Part shown: piece by piece, positions 31,140 to 43,299 of the stretch | Position numbering within the stretch: the stretch's first letter is position 1 | Layout of the letters: each line of letters starts with the position of its first letter | Assembly: GCA_004431415.1 (NCBI GenBank) | Contig: QPMI01000097.1 | Span: forward strand, 62,001 to 126,000 | Direction: 5' to 3' | Source: Cyanophora paradoxa | Lineage: Eukaryota > Glaucocystophyceae > Cyanophorales > Cyanophoraceae | Length of the DNA: 64,000 nucleotides | Notes under the pieces: generated by a model | Databases searched by the model: none | What the model saw: the letters and a program-made list of their open reading frames with translations, nothing else | Told to the model about the DNA's origin: nothing | Translations under genes and position numbers: made by a program

Positions 31140-34100
31140 TTACAGCCACCCTCGCTTCTGCCTCTCCTGTGCAGCTCCTGCGGCCTTCTGCAGCTCCTGT
31201 GCAAGTTGGAGTGACCGACCGATTGAAAAACTGGAGCAATGGGCCAACCGATTGCGAGAACTGAAGTAATGTAGAAAGGACGGGCAGGAGAGAGTCGTGG
31301 CGGGTCTCCACGTACTTTGCGCAAAAAGAAAGTGAGATTGGGCAGGTGCGAAGTAAATTTGGACAAGAAGAAAGCACTAACCTTCAGAACGATGTTTTTG
31401 AGGTACGTCAAGTCGACAGTTTCGCGCTTCACATTCCGCTGGAGCTCACGAATTTCCTCTTTGAGCAGCGCCTCCTGCTGTGCTCTTCTGGCCTGTTCGC
31501 GCTCCATTTCCGCCAAGGCAGATTCAAGGGAGGCCAGCTTTTCGCGCAGGTGCTGATTCTCAACACTTTCGGCAGCTTGAAGACGTGCGGCAGCTTGAAG
31601 CTTACGGAGAATCTCCTCACTCTCTTCAGCCGAGGGTGTCATCAAAGCAATGGACAGAGAAATTGGATGGGCACCAGTGGTTTGATCCGTCTTGCTTGAT
31701 AGATTGATGTCTTTACCAGACGACGTACTAGGATCGCTTTTGCCTGTCACAGAATGCTTTTGGCTTGTACTCAAAACGGCCCTAAGGGCTTTTTCGTCAC
31801 TTTCAAAGAGACCCATCTCGTGATCGGGTACCATGGAAGTCTGCGAGCGGGTGTCGCAATGTCATCTTTGAGGCAAGCCATCTAGGCGAGGTCCTACCTT
31901 CGACAACTCGGGAGTTGTAGGAGCTTGCGCGATTGGCTCAGCAAACATGTCTACTGCATACATAGATTGACTTTGTGGAGAAGGCGGCTGCTGATTTTGC
32001 GGCCTTGCCTGCTATTCGGTTCAGCAGTGAGGGCAAAACAAATTGAACCGATGGGTGGCTAAGCAAACCTCTTTCTGGTCGGAGAGCTGCTTCTGGGCGG
32101 TGCATTTGCAAGATGGTGAGTTCGCAAGACGAGTCACAAGAGTCCGATTGGAAGCCTCAAGGGCGGCCAGTCGGGCCAGTAGAGTCCGATTGACGGCCTC
32201 TTTCTCCTGCGGATTCTTTTAGACAACCGAAAAAATTCTGGACGAAAAAGAAATCGGGATTGCCTGCGCCTCACGAACTCGCTGCTGACCCTCAGAGAAT
32301 TCACGGGCGAGATTGTTATACTGAATAAGCACTGATAATCTCAACTCAGTATTCGTCTCGGCACGTGGATTGCCAGAAAACCACACGCACAATGATCATG
32401 AGCCTCTGCCGCCTCATCTCTCTGAGCTTCATATTCAGCTGCACGTTGCCTTGCAAGCTGATAATGCACACAACGGGGTGAGCATTGCGTAAGCATGTCT
32501 GTAAAATCAAACAAAAAGAACCTCAGCATCTGCCTCTGAACGTCGACGTTCAGCACTTTCGCGCTCAGCAATTTCAGTCGCTCGCTGGCAGGCGGCCTGT
32601 GTGCTGTGTTGTAGATAACTGAAGAAACGAAGGCAAACATGTTCACCTCGCGGGCTTCAAGAGCTTCTGCAAGAGCATCGCGCGCCGCAAGAGCTTCCGA
32701 CAGGCGAGCTTGTGCCTCAGAAAGCCCTTCACGGAGCTCGCGAATCAAGCCATCTCGCTCTTCTGTGCCTTTCGCCACGGACGACTCGTTTGTCTTGAAA
32801 ATGAGGTGCGCCCGTGCCTTGTACCTACCGGGAAAGGTTAGCGCAGGAACGTTTTGAGCAATTTCGAGCAACGGACCTGCGGAACTCGTCCTCCACTCGA
32901 ATGAAATCGCGCTGCAAGGCAGCAAGTTGGCCATCTTTGATATAAAGCTGTGTTTCAAGCTCCCTCAAACGGGAATCCCCCGCCACTCCGAAGTTCTGAT
33001 GAGAATTTAGCGAATACTGTAACGTTCGAGAAACAATACGTTACCTGCACCACCTTCTCCGGGACAAAAGTCTCCTCAGGAGATCCGCGTTTGCAATTTG
33101 AAAACGAAGTCACCTCCTTTGCTTCCCAGCCCGCTCGGTCAACCTTCCCCCTGGCCACCTGCGCCTCCCGCCGGGCCTCCTCCGCCTCCCGCCGGGCCGC
33201 TTCCAGCCCCCGCCGGGCCTCTTCCGCCTCCCGCCGAGCCTCTTCAAGCGCTGCCCCGTCGGCCGCCCTCGCCCGCGCCTCCTCCAGCGCGCTCTGTGCC
33301 GCCTGCCGCACATGCCGGACCCCGGCGTCAGCAGCGCTCCATCTCTCGGGACGCGTGCGCCGCGGCGCCGGCCGCCCACCTTCAGCTCATCCGCCAGGCC
33401 CCTCACGCGCTGCGCCGCGGCCGCCTTGAGCTTCTCCATCACGGCGGCGTGCTCGGCCGCCGCCTCCGACGCCGCCGCCCGCGCCGCCGCCAGCTCGCCC
33501 CTCAGGCTCTCCGCCTCCGCCTGCGCCGCCCGCAGCTCCTCTCCGGCCTCTTCTGCCGCCGCGTTCCGCTCGTTCAGCTCCCAGTTGGCCGCCTGCGCGG
33601 CCCCTCCCGCGTCAGTTGCTCCGCCTCCGAGCCCGGCCCCGCCCCGCGCGCCTCTGCCGCCACATGAGCCTCGCGCGCCGCGCTCGCGGCCTCCTCCGCC
33701 TCCCGCCGGGCCGCTTCCAGCCCCCGCCGGGCCTCTTCCGCCTCCCGCCGAGCCTCTTCAAGCGCTGCCCCGTCGGCCGCCCCCGCCCGCGCCTCCTCCA
33801 GCGCGCTCTGTGCCGCCTGCCGCACATGCCGGACCCCGGCGTCAGCAGCGCTCCATCTCTCGGGACGCGTGCGCCGCGGCTCCGGCCGCCCACCTTCAGC
33901 TCATCCGCCAGGCCCCTCACGCGCTGCGCCGCGGCCGCCTTGAGCTTCTCCATCACGGCGGCGTGCTCGGCCGCCGCCTCCGACGCCGCCGCCCGCGCCG
34001 CCGCCAGCTCGCCCCTCAGGCTCTCCGCCTCCGCCTGCGCCGCCCGCAGCTCCTCTCCGGCCTCTTCTGCCGCCGCGTTCCGCTCGTTCAGCTCCCAGTT

Positions 34101-37100
34101 GGCCGCCTGCGCGGCCCCTCCCGCGTCAGTTGCTCCGCCTCCGAGCCCGGCCCCGCCCCGCGCGCCTCTGCCGCCACATGAGCCTCGCGCGCCGCGCTCG
34201 CGGCCTCCTCCGCCTCCCGCCGGGCCGCTTCCAGCCCCCGCCGGGCCTCTTCCGCCTCCCGCCGAGCCTCTTCAAGCGCTGCCCCGTCGGCCGCCCCCGC
34301 CCGCGCCTCCTCCAGCGCGCTCTGTGCCGCCTGCCGCACATGCCGGACCCCGGCGTCAGCAGCGCTCCATCTCTCGGGACGCGTGCGCCGCGGCTCCGGC
34401 CGCCCACCTTCAGCTCATCCGCCAGGCCCCTCACGCGCTGCGCCGCGGCCGCCTTGAGCTTTTCCATCACGGCGGCGTGCTCGGCCGCCGCCTCCGACGC
34501 CGCCGCCCGCGCCGCCGCCAGCTCGCCCCTCAGGCTCTCCGCCTCCGCCTGCGCCGCCCGCAGCTCCTCTCCGGCCTCTTCTGCCGCCGCGTTCCGCTCG
34601 TTCAGCTCCCAGTTGGCCGCCTGCGCGGCCCCTCCCGCGTCAGTTGCTCCGCCTCCGAGCCCGGCCCCGCCCCGCGCGCCTCTGCCGCCTTCGCGCGCGC
34701 CTCCGCCGCCTCCGCCCGCGCCTCTGCCGCCGCATGAGCCTCCCGCGCCGCGCTCGCGGCCTCCTCCGCCTCCCGCCGGGCCGCTTCCAGCCCCCGCCGG
34801 GCCTCTTCCGCCTCCCGCCGAGCCTCTTCAAGCGCTGCCCCGTCGGCCGCCCCCGCCCGCGCCTCCTCCAGCGCGCTCTGTGCCGCCTGCCGCACATGCC
34901 GGACCCCGGCGTCAGCAGCGCTCCATCTCTCGGGACGCGTGCGCCGCGGCTCCGGCCGCCCACCTTCAGCTCATCCGCCAGGCCCCTCACGCGCTGCGCC
35001 GCGGCCGCCTTGAGCTTCTCCATCACGGCGGCGTGCTCGGCCGCCGCCTCCGACGCCGCCGCCCGCGCCGCCGCCAGCTCGCCCCTCAGGCTCTCCGCCT
35101 CCGCCTGCGCCGCCCGCAGCTCCTCCCCGGCCTCTTCTGCCGCCGCGTTCCGCTCGTTCAGCTCCCAGTTGGCCGCCTGCGCGGCCCCTCCCGCGTCAGT
35201 TGCTCCGCCTCCGAGCCCGGCCCCGCCCGCGCGCCTCTGCCGCCTTCGCGCGCGCCTCCGCCGCCTCCGCCCGCGCCTCTGCCGCCGCATGAGCCTCGCG
35301 CGCCGCGCTCGCGGCCTCCTCCGCCTCCCGCCGGGCCGCTTCCAGCCCCCGCCGGGCCTCTTCCGCCTCCCGCCGAGCCTCTTCAAGCGCTGCCCCGTCG
35401 GCCGCCCCCGCCCGCGCCTCCTCCAGCGCGCTCTGTGCCGCCTGCCGCACATGCCGGACCCCGGCGTCAGCAGCGCTCTATCTCTCGGGACGCGTGCGCC
35501 GCGGCTCCGGCCGCCCACCTTCAGCTCATCCGCCAGGCCCCTCACGCGCTGCGCCGCGGCCGCCTTGAGCTTCTCCATCACGGCGGCGTGCTCGGCCGCC
35601 GCCTCCGACGCCGCCGCCCGCGCCGCCGCCAGCTCGCCCCTCAGGCTCTCCGCCTCCGCCTGCGCCGCCCGCAGCTCCTCTCCGGCCTCTTCTGCCGCCG
35701 CGTTCCGCTCGTTCAGCTCCCAGTTGGCCGCCTGCGCGGCCCCTCCCGCGTCAGTTGCTCCGCCTCCGAGCCCGGCCCCGCCCCGCGCGCCTCTGCCGCC
35801 TTCGCGCGCGCCTCCGCCGCCTCCGCCCGCGCCTCTGCCGCCGCATGAGCCTCGCGCGCCGCGCTCGCGGCCTCCTCCGCCTCCCGCCGGGCCGCTTCCA
35901 GCCCCCGCCGGGCCTCTTCCGCCTCCCGCCGAGCCTCTTCAAGCGCTGCCCCGTCGGCCGCCCCCGCCCGCGCCTCCTCCAGCGCGCTCTGTGCCGCCTG
36001 CCGCACATGCCGGACCCCGGCGTCAGCAGCGCTCCATCTCTCGGGACGCGTGCGCCGCGGCTCCGGCCGCCCACCTTCAGCTCATCCGCCAGGCCCCTCA
36101 CGCGCTGCGCCGCGGCCGCCTTGAGCTTCTCCATCACGGCGGCGTGCTCGGCCGCCGCCTCCGACGCCGCCGCCCGCGCCGCCGCCAGCTCGCCCCTCAG
36201 GCTCTCCGCCTCCGCCTGCGCCGCCCGCAGCTCCTCTCCGGCCTCTTCTGCCGCCGCGTTCCGCTCGTTCAGCTCCCAGTTGGCCGCCTGCGCGGCCCCT
36301 CCCGCGTCAGTTGCTCCGCCTCCGAGCCCGGCCCCGCCCCGCGCGCCTCTGCCGCCTTCGCGCGCGCCTCCGCCGCCTCCGCCCGCGCCTCTGCCGCCGC
36401 ATGAGCCTCGCGCGCCGCGCTCGCGGCCTCCTCCGCCTCCCGCCGGGCCGCTTCCAGCCCCCGCCGGGCCTCTTCCGCCTCCCGCCGAGCCTCTTCAAGC
36501 GCTGCCCCGTCGGCCGCCCCCGCCCGCGCCTCCTCCAGCGCGCTCTGTGCCGCCTGCCGCACATGCCGGACCCCGGCGTCAGCAGCGCTCCATCTCTCGG
36601 GACGCGTGCGCCGCGGCTCCGGCCGCCCACCTTCAGCTCATCCGCCAGGCCCCTCACGCGCTGCGCCGCGGCCGCCTTGAGCTTCTCCATCACGGCGGCG
36701 TGCTCGGCCGCCGCCTCCGACGCCGCCGCCCGCGCCGCCGCCAGCTCGCCCCTCAGGCTCTCCGCCTCCGCCTGCGCCGCCCGCAGCTCCTCTCCGGCCT
36801 CTTCTGCCGCCGCGTTCCGCTCGTTCAGCTCCCAGTTGGCCGCCTGCGCGGCCCTCCCGCGTCAGTTGCTCCGCCTCCGAGCCCGGCCCCGCCCCGCGCG
36901 CCTCTGCCGCCTTCGCGCGCGCCTCCGCCGCCTCCGCCCGCGCCTCTGCCGCCGCATGAGCCTCGCGCGCCGCGCTCGCGGCCTCCTCCGCCTCCCGCCG
37001 GGCCGCTTCCAGCCCCCGCCGGGCCTCTTCCGCCTCCGCCGAGCCTCTTCAAGCGCTGCCCCGTCGGCCGCCCCCGCCCGCGCCTCCTCCAGCGCGCTCT

Positions 37101-39799
37101 GTGCCGCCTGCCGCACATGCCGGACCCCGGCGTCAGCAGCGCTCCATCTCTCGGACGCGTGCGCCGCGGCTCCGGCCGCCCACCTTCAGCTCATCCGCCA
37201 GGCCCCTCACGCGCTGCGCCGCGGCCGCCTTGAGCTTCTCCATCACGGCGGCGTGCTCGGCCGCCGCCTCCGACGCCGCCGCCCGCGCCGCCGCCAGCTC
37301 GCCCTCAGGCTCTCCGCCTCCGCCTGCGCCGCCCGCAGCTCCTCTCCGGCCTCTTCTGCCGCCGCGTTCCGCTCGTTCAGCTCCCAGTTGGCCGCCTGCG
37401 CGGCCCCTCCCGCGTCAGTTGCTCCGCCTCCGAGCCCGGCCCGCCCCGCGCGCCTCTGCCGCCTTCGCGCGCGCCTCCGCCGCCTCCGCCCGCGCCTCTG
37501 CCGCCGCATGAGCCTCGCGCGCCGCGCTCGCGGCCTCCTCCGCCTCCCGCCGGGCCGCTTCCAGCCCCCGCCGGGCCTCTTCCGCCTCCCGCCGAGCCTC
37601 TTCAAGCGCTGCCCCGTCGGCCGCCCCGCCCGCGCCTCCTCCAGCGCGCTCTGTGCCGCCTGCCGCACATGCCGGACCCCGGCGTCAGCAGCGCTCCATC
37701 TCTCGGGACGCGTGCGCCGCGGCTCCGGCCGCCCACCTTCAGCTCATCCGCCAGGCCCCTCACGCGCTGCGCCGCGGCCGCCTTGAGCTTCTCCATCACG
37801 GCGGCGTGCTCGGCCGCCGCCTCCGACGCCGCCGCCCGCGCCGCCGCCAGCTCGCCCCTCAGGCTCTCCGCCTCCGCCTGCGCCGCCCGCAGCTCCTCTC
37901 CGGCCTCTTCTGCCGCCGCGTTCCGCTCGTTCAGCTCCCAGTTGGCCGCCTGCGCGGCCCCTCCCGCGTCAGTTGCTCCGCCTCCGAGCCCGGCCCCGCC
38001 CCGCGCGCCTCTGCCGCCTTCGCGCGCGCCTCCGCCGCCTCCGCCCGCGCCTCTGCCGCCGCATGAGCCTCGCGCGCCGCGCTCGCGGCCTCCTCCGCCT
38101 CCCGCCGGGCCGCTTCCAGCCCCGCCGGGCCTCTTCCGCCTCCCGCCGAGCCTCTTCAAGCGCTGCCCCGTCGGCCGCCCCCGCCCGCGCCTCCTCCAGC
38201 GCGCTCTGTGCCGCCTGCCGCACATGCCGGACCCCGGCGTCAGCAGCGCTCCATCTCTCGGGACGCGTGCGCCGCGGCTCCGGCCGCCCACCTTCAGCTC
38301 ATCCGCCAGGCCCCTCACGCGCTGCGCCGCGGCCGCCTTGAGCTTCTCCATCACGGCGGCGTGCTCGGCCGCCGCCTCCGACGCCGCCGCCCGCGCCGCC
38401 GCCAGCTCGCCCCTCAGGCTCTCCGCCTCCGCCTGCGCCGCCCGCAGCTCCTCTCCGGCCTCTTCTGCCGCCGCGTTCCGCTCGTTCAGCTCCCAGTTGG
38501 CCGCCTGCGCGGCCCCTCCCGCGTCAGTTGCTCCGCCTCCGAGCCCGGCCCCGCCCCGCGCGCCTCTGCCGCCTTCGCGCGCGCCTCCGCCGCCTCCGCC
38601 CGCGCCTCTGCCGCCGCATGAGCCTCGCGCGCCGCGCTCGCGGCCTCCTCCGCCTCCCGCCGGGCCGCTTCCAGCCCCCGCCGGGCCTCTTCCGCCTCCC
38701 GCCGAGCCTCTTCAAGCGCTGCCCCGTCGGCCGCCCCGCCCGCGCCTCCTCCAGCGCGCTCTGTGCCGCCTGCCGCACATGCCGGACCCCGGCGTCAGCA
38801 GCGCTCCATCTCTCGGGACGCGTGCGCCGCGGCTCCGGCCGCCCACCTTCAGCTCATCCGCCAGGCCCCTCACGCGCTGCGCCGCGGCCGCCTTGAGCTT
38901 CTCCATCACGGCGGCGTGCTCGGCCGCCGCCTCCGACGCCGCCGCCCGCGCCGCCGCCAGCTCGCCCCTCAGGCTCTCCGTCATTGCGTTCATCGCTCCT
39001 AGCTCCTGATGCAGCGTTGTCGAAAATGCGGCGATGGAATTTATGGGGCAAGACAACTTAAAGAAGTGTCAGCTGTCGTCAGACCCTCGTGGTTTCTCGC
39101 CATTGCGGCCAAGCCAGGCGAGGCCGTAGGACTAGAGTTGGGCATCATCATTCAGTGGCCCCCTTCTTAATATCAAGTGCGCGTTAGAACATAGCACCTG
39201 CTCGCCGGCCTTCAGACGTTCCTCCACCTGCAAGTTTTCACTCATCAGAGAAACGCGCTGAGGAGCTGTGCAGGCGGGCGCGAACACGGAGAACGAGGTG
39301 ACCGAGGTTTTGCAACGAATCGTCCGCGGGAACGGAATGCGGTTTCTTGAAAGATATCTCCAGCATTTGGACGAGGCGCGCTTCCGCGGACGATGCGCCA
39401 GCACGGAGGGCGATCAGCTCCGCCTCCAGCTCACGAACGCGCGTCGACTCCCCAACCTTCAGAAACAGCGCAAAATGACAACCGCGTCGACTCCCCAACC
39501 TTCAGAAATTCGACTGCGGGACAGACCTCTTTCAGGTCGGAGAGCTGCTGCTGAGCGTCGCGCAGCTTATTCTGCAGACCGGCGATCTCTTCTGCCATCG
39601 TCCGAACCTGCAACCAGTTACTTAAAGCGCTACGTCTCTTCCGCCGGCCTCACCTTCGCCGCAGCTACCAGCTTCAAGCGCTCAATTGATTGTGCGTGGT
39701 CGTGAAGAAGCTGTTCCTTCTCCCGCTTGAGCACCGCAAGCTGCTGTGTCAATTCTCTCATGTCTCCGATGAGCGCCCCGCATTCTGTAGCAGCCATCG
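31140..39799 (-). CDS. Very long coiled-coil (rod) protein with expanded internal repeats
   Basis: The ATG at 39799 opens MAATECGALIGDMRELTQQL..., followed by blocks joined across short introns: RTMAEEIAGLQNKLRDAQQQ, GESTRVRELEAELIALRAGA, ENLQVEERLKAGEQ, ELGAMNAMTESLRGELAAAR. About ten tandem copies of an Ala/Glu/Arg heptad unit follow (33.1-39.0 kb). Next come RLRELETQLYIKDGQLAALQ, EERDGLIRELREGLSEAQAR, RATEIAERESAERRRSEADA, LARQRAAEYEAQRDEAAEAH, NNLAREFSEGQQRVREAQ, NPQEKEAVNRTLLARLAALE, a Pro/Gln segment, the 31834-31390 exon (EILRKLQAAARLQAAESVEN; LREKLASLESALAEMEREQA) and a last exon ending ...QKRGWL with the TAA at 31140-31142. Intron 32216-32263 is GC-AG. It looks like a structural rod (cytoskeletal or flagellar/centrosomal type); no named family assigned. 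Several repeat copies carry 1-base contractions that break frame. The exact exon map is incomplete. Confidence 0.7.
33122..38985 (-). repeat. Tandem array of a coding exon-intron unit (about 514 or 556 bp, about 11 copies)
   Basis: Unit boundaries (the CGGCATGTGCGGCAG acceptor) fall at about 33311, 33825, 34339, 34895, 35450, 36006, 36562, 37117, 37668, 38223 and 38778. Spacing is 514 bp for the first two intervals and about 552-556 bp for the rest; the difference is a 42-bp block encoding AEARAEAAEARAK-like residues. Each unit encodes SALEEAR...REAEEARRGLEAARREAE...HAAVMEKLKAAAAQRVRGLADELK and ends with a 77-bp GT-AG intron (GTGGGCGGCCGG ... GTGCGGCAG). A second, GC-AG intron of 59 bp (GAG|GCGCGC ... 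CTGAC ... GCGCAG) inside the unit would keep frame. Copies are almost identical. Confidence 0.9.
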
Positions 39800-39927
39800 T
39801 AAAGGAGCGGCAGCCGCCAGGCTGCCGCCGCGGTCAAGGGGTACGCGGAAGGCAAGGTGCGCACGAAGGGCTGACTGTACCCCAGTGCGCGAGCTGAGCT
39901 TCGCCGTTCGTGCAGTCCGACGCAGCA
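39800..39927. promoter_or_regulatory. 128-bp region between divergent coiled-coil and inositol synthase genes
   Basis: Only 128 bp separate the ATG at 39799 (minus) from the ATG at 39928 (plus). No TATA box is evident. A shared promoter is inferred from spacing. Confidence 0.4.
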
Positions 39928-42255
39928 ATGGCGTCTCAGCTTGTTCACCAATACACCGTCAGCAGCGACGGCACCAGGATAGATGGGGACTACATCGTCA
40001 GCGAGCACGAGTATCACAACACCGAGGTGTCGGTCGCCGCCGGCATTGCGACAGTGCGCCCCGTCCGCAAGCGCTACCTGTTCCGCACCAAGCGGAAGAC
40101 CCCAAAGATCGGGTGCGCGCGCCTTCGCGCACTCGCCGCCGCGTTTGCCGGGCTGGCCGAGACGCACTCTCGCGCCCTGCGCTCTCTCCCTCCCTCGACG
40201 TCTGAAGCGGTGAATGGCGCAGGCTCATGATCGTTGGGTTGGGCGGAAACAACGGAACCACAGTAACTGCTGGTGTCATCGCGAACAGAGAGTGAGCGCG
40301 CGCTCAGCGCGCTTGAACGGTGTCGGCACGCCCACGCTCTCTCCAAAACAGGAAGATTTCGTGGGACACGAAGCGCGGCCCGATGCAGGCAAACTTCTAC
40401 GGCTCCCTCACGCAAGCGACGACAATCCGGCTGGGCGCGGACGCTTCCGGCCAGGATGTTTACATTCCTTTCAGCTGCATTCTTCCAATGGTGCCCGCGC
40501 ATCAGTTCACAGCCACTTCCGCCGCGCGACCTCTGATGTGCTTGCCGCTCAGGTTCATCCCAACGACCTCGTCATCAGCGGGTGGGACATCAGCGGCATG
40601 AATATGGCGGACGCGATGCACCGAGCAGCCGTGCTCGACTACGACCTGCAGCGGCAGCTTGATCCGCTGATGCGCCCAATGAAGCCGCTTCCGTCGATCT
40701 ACATCCCGGACTTTATCGCAGCCAACCAGTCGGATCGTGCAGACAACGTTCTCACGGGCCCGATCTATGCGCAAATGGAGCAGATTCGGCAGCACATTCG
40801 GTTCGCGTTCCTTTTGCGTACTTTTTTACGGTTTTTGGCCCGGCCGCAGTTGATTGCATACTCAGAGAGTTCAAGCAGAAGAATCAGCTGGACACGGTTG
40901 TGGTCTTGTGGTCGGCAACGACTGAGCGTTTCTCGGAGATCACCGCGGGGGTCCACGACACAGGCGACAATCTCCTGGCGGCTTTGAAAGCGGGCCACCC
41001 GGAGGTCATACCCACGCGCCATCGCCATTGCCTGGGTCTTATAGCGCGCAGATCTCCCCCTCGACTGTCTTCGCAATTGCGTCGATTCTCGAGGGTTCGC
41101 CTTACATCAATGGAAGCCCCCAGAACGCAATCGTTCCTGGTTCGTGCATTTCTCTGTTATCCTCGCGGTTTTGTTCACTCGTTCCTCGTTAAGGTGTGGT
41201 GGACCTGGCTATTCGGCACGCTGTCCCAGTCGGGGGCGACGATTTCAAGAGTGGCCAGACGAAGTTCAAGTCAGTGTTGACAGATTTCTTGGTGCAGGCT
41301 GGCTTGAAGGTGCGTCTCAGCAGCACGGCCCGGTCGCTTGCGCAAATCATCGAGTCTTGCAGCCCATGTCGATAGCAAGCTACAATCACTTGGGCAACAA
41401 CGACGGGAAGAATCTGTCGGCTCCTCAGCAAGTGTGTCATTTCTTTTCCATCGCGCAAGTCCACGCTTATCTGTTCTTCAGTTCCGCTCCAAAGAGATTA
41501 CGAAGTCCACTGTCGTCGATGATATTGTGGGATCCAATGCCATTCTGTACAAGTGCGTTCCAGTTGGCTTTTTATGCCAGACCTGCTTTCTGAAACTTTT
41601 TTCTCTTTTAGACCAAACGAGCACCCTGATCACACCATTGTGATCAAGTACATGCCCTATGTTGGTGACTCCAAGCGCGCATTGGACGAGTACATCTCGG
41701 AGATCTTCATGGGTGGCCAGAATACCATTGTCGTGCGCCTTGTTCACTCTGTTGTTTCGTTCGTCGTCGCCGAAATTTGCTTTTATCGCTTAGGTGCACA
41801 ACACATGCGAAGACTCCCTCCTTGCGGCACCACTCATCCTGGATCTTGCAATCCTTGCTGAGCTCACCACGCGAATTGAGTTTAAGACAGGTATGATTGT
41901 GCGACTGAGTAGTTCAAGCTCTCCGCCTCTGACTGCGATTTCACAGATGACATGGCGGACTTCGCTCATTTCCATCCAGTGATGAGCGTGCTGAGCTATA
42001 TGCTCAAGAGTCCCGTTGTCCCCCCACAGACGCCGGTGGTGAACGCCCTTTTCAAGCAGCGATCCTGTCTGGAGAACATTCTTCGTGTGTGTGCTGGGCT
42101 CCCTGTTGAGCACAATATGCTGCTGGTGAGCTCTGTCTAAGTTATGCGCACACATGGCAGTACACTAAACGTGTGCACAGGAGCACAAGTGCTTTGAGAA
42201 CCTTCCTGCGACTGCGGCGAAGACCAGCAAAGTAGTCGCGAACGGGTTCCACTAG
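39928..42255 (+). CDS. INO1: myo-Inositol-1-phosphate synthase (INO1/MIPS), complete, 13 exons, 531 aa
   Basis: Converts glucose 6-phosphate to 1L-myo-inositol 3-phosphate, NAD-dependent, cytosolic; first step of inositol, phosphoinositide and phytate synthesis (family knowledge). Exons 39928-40112, 40223-40291, 40352-40490, 40553-40800, 40866-41004, 41052-41139, 41194-41309, 41363-41431, 41482-41552, 41612-41732, 41794-41890, 41947-42125 and 42181-42255 join in frame. Family blocks in order: the NAD-binding [26 protein letters not shown]...[128 protein letters not shown] and [19 protein letters not shown]. The length matches the family (about 510-530). All introns are GT-AG, 47-110 bp. No break seen; likely functional. 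Confidence 0.97.
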
Positions 42256-42339
42256 CGTGCTTCTTTCTTCTTCGCTCTCCTTAATTCTGTGTAATTTCAC
42301 TTGCTGAATTTGACCGGTGATGAAATTGACGTCAACCGA
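42256..42339. other. 3' flank of the inositol synthase gene
   Basis: T-rich short stretch after the stop. No canonical AATAAA is evident. Confidence 0.3.
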
Positions 42340-42575
42340 TTACGATCTGCGATTACGATTACGATTAGGACGTCCCTGCGATTACGATCGTAATTAGGAC
42401 GTCCTAGCTTTGATCTGCGATTACGATTAGCTAGGGCGTCCTTGATCTGCGATTACGATTACGATTAGGACGTCCTAGCTTTGATCTGCGATTACGATCG
42501 TAATTAGGACGTCCTAGCTTTGATCTGCGATTACGATTAGCTAGGGCGTCCTTGATCTGCGATTACGGAACTAGA
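42340..42575 (+). repeat. Tandem repeat of TGATCTGCGATTACGAT/GGACGTCCTAGCTT words
   Basis: About four to five irregular units of roughly 50-60 bp, each with TGATCTGCGATTACGAT and [A/C]GGACGTCC or GGGCGTCC. It contains palindromes (ATTACGATCGTAAT, GGACGTCC). Related GATCGTAAT words occur at 14640-14745 and 28120-28135. Confidence 0.85.
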
Positions 42576-43044
42576 AAGTTGGACGAAAGTTGCATATGCA
42601 ATTGGAAGAAAGTTGGAAGAAAGTTGGACGCAATTGGAACGAAATTTGAAGTTGGACGAAAGTTGGACGAAAGCAGTTGCGTACCCCTGCACGCTAACAA
42701 CAGACCAGCGCTACAGCTAGCCGCGCCGACCAGCCACATACGCCTGAGGTCGAGGTAGTTTACACTACCATACGCGTTGCTGTTGCTGTACAGCACACTG
42801 ACGCGCGCATCAGACTACGGACGCGACGATGAACACTCCCTCGGTGCGGCCGTGCGGCATGCGCGCGTACGCTACGGTCACCGAGCGCGTTTGCATTCCG
42901 TGTACCGCCTCCTCGCTTGCTGGCACTCTTTTGCTAGCCCCCCGCGGTTCTCACCACCCACTTTTTGCTAGCACTCGTTCTCTGGCACCCTCAAGCGCGG
43001 CTCGCTATCGCTCTACCGTTTGCGTTTTGCCATCCCTTTTGTTG

Positions 43045-43242
43045 ATGAAAACGCGCGGGGGCGACCAGAATGGCGTTCGCCGCGGGCTGCCGAACCCGCC
43101 CGGGGCGAACATGTGCTACATCAACGCGCCCGTGCAGTGCATCGCGAGCCTCCCGCAGTTCGCCGAAGCTGTCCTCGCACTGGACCCCGCCCAAGGCCCC
43201 GCTGGCGAGATCCACCGCGAGCTCAAGCGACTGATCCCTCAG
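43045..43242 (+). pseudogene. Truncated ubiquitin-specific protease (USP) N-terminal exon
   Basis: The frame from the ATG at 43045 (an in-frame upstream ATG is at 42829) reads GLPNPPGANMCYINAPVQCI then ASLPQFAEAVLALDPAQGPA. This matches the USP Cys-box region (GLxNxGNTCYxNxxLQ), with Cys, Tyr, Asn and Gln kept, followed by the usual short-exon helix and a GT donor after LIPQ (43243). About 57 bp further on, an inverted family R repeat begins, and no His-box or other USP exons follow before the minus-strand chromo gene. It is best read as a gene fragment cut off by rearrangement or insertion. Confidence 0.6.
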
Positions 43243-43299
43243 GTGCGCGCCGCCCGGCCAAGCCCCCCGCGCGCGCCCCATTCGTCACAAGACGCGAGA

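Noticed and set aside
33098-39009. Plus-strand frames of up to 586 codons (Pro/Ala/Arg-rich)
   Set aside because: Antisense shadows of the minus-strand coiled-coil array. Only the minus strand has heptads, splice sites and flanking exons that continue the protein.
42340-42575. Possible CRISPR array
   Set aside because: Units are irregular, contain no unique spacers, and the window is eukaryotic nuclear DNA.
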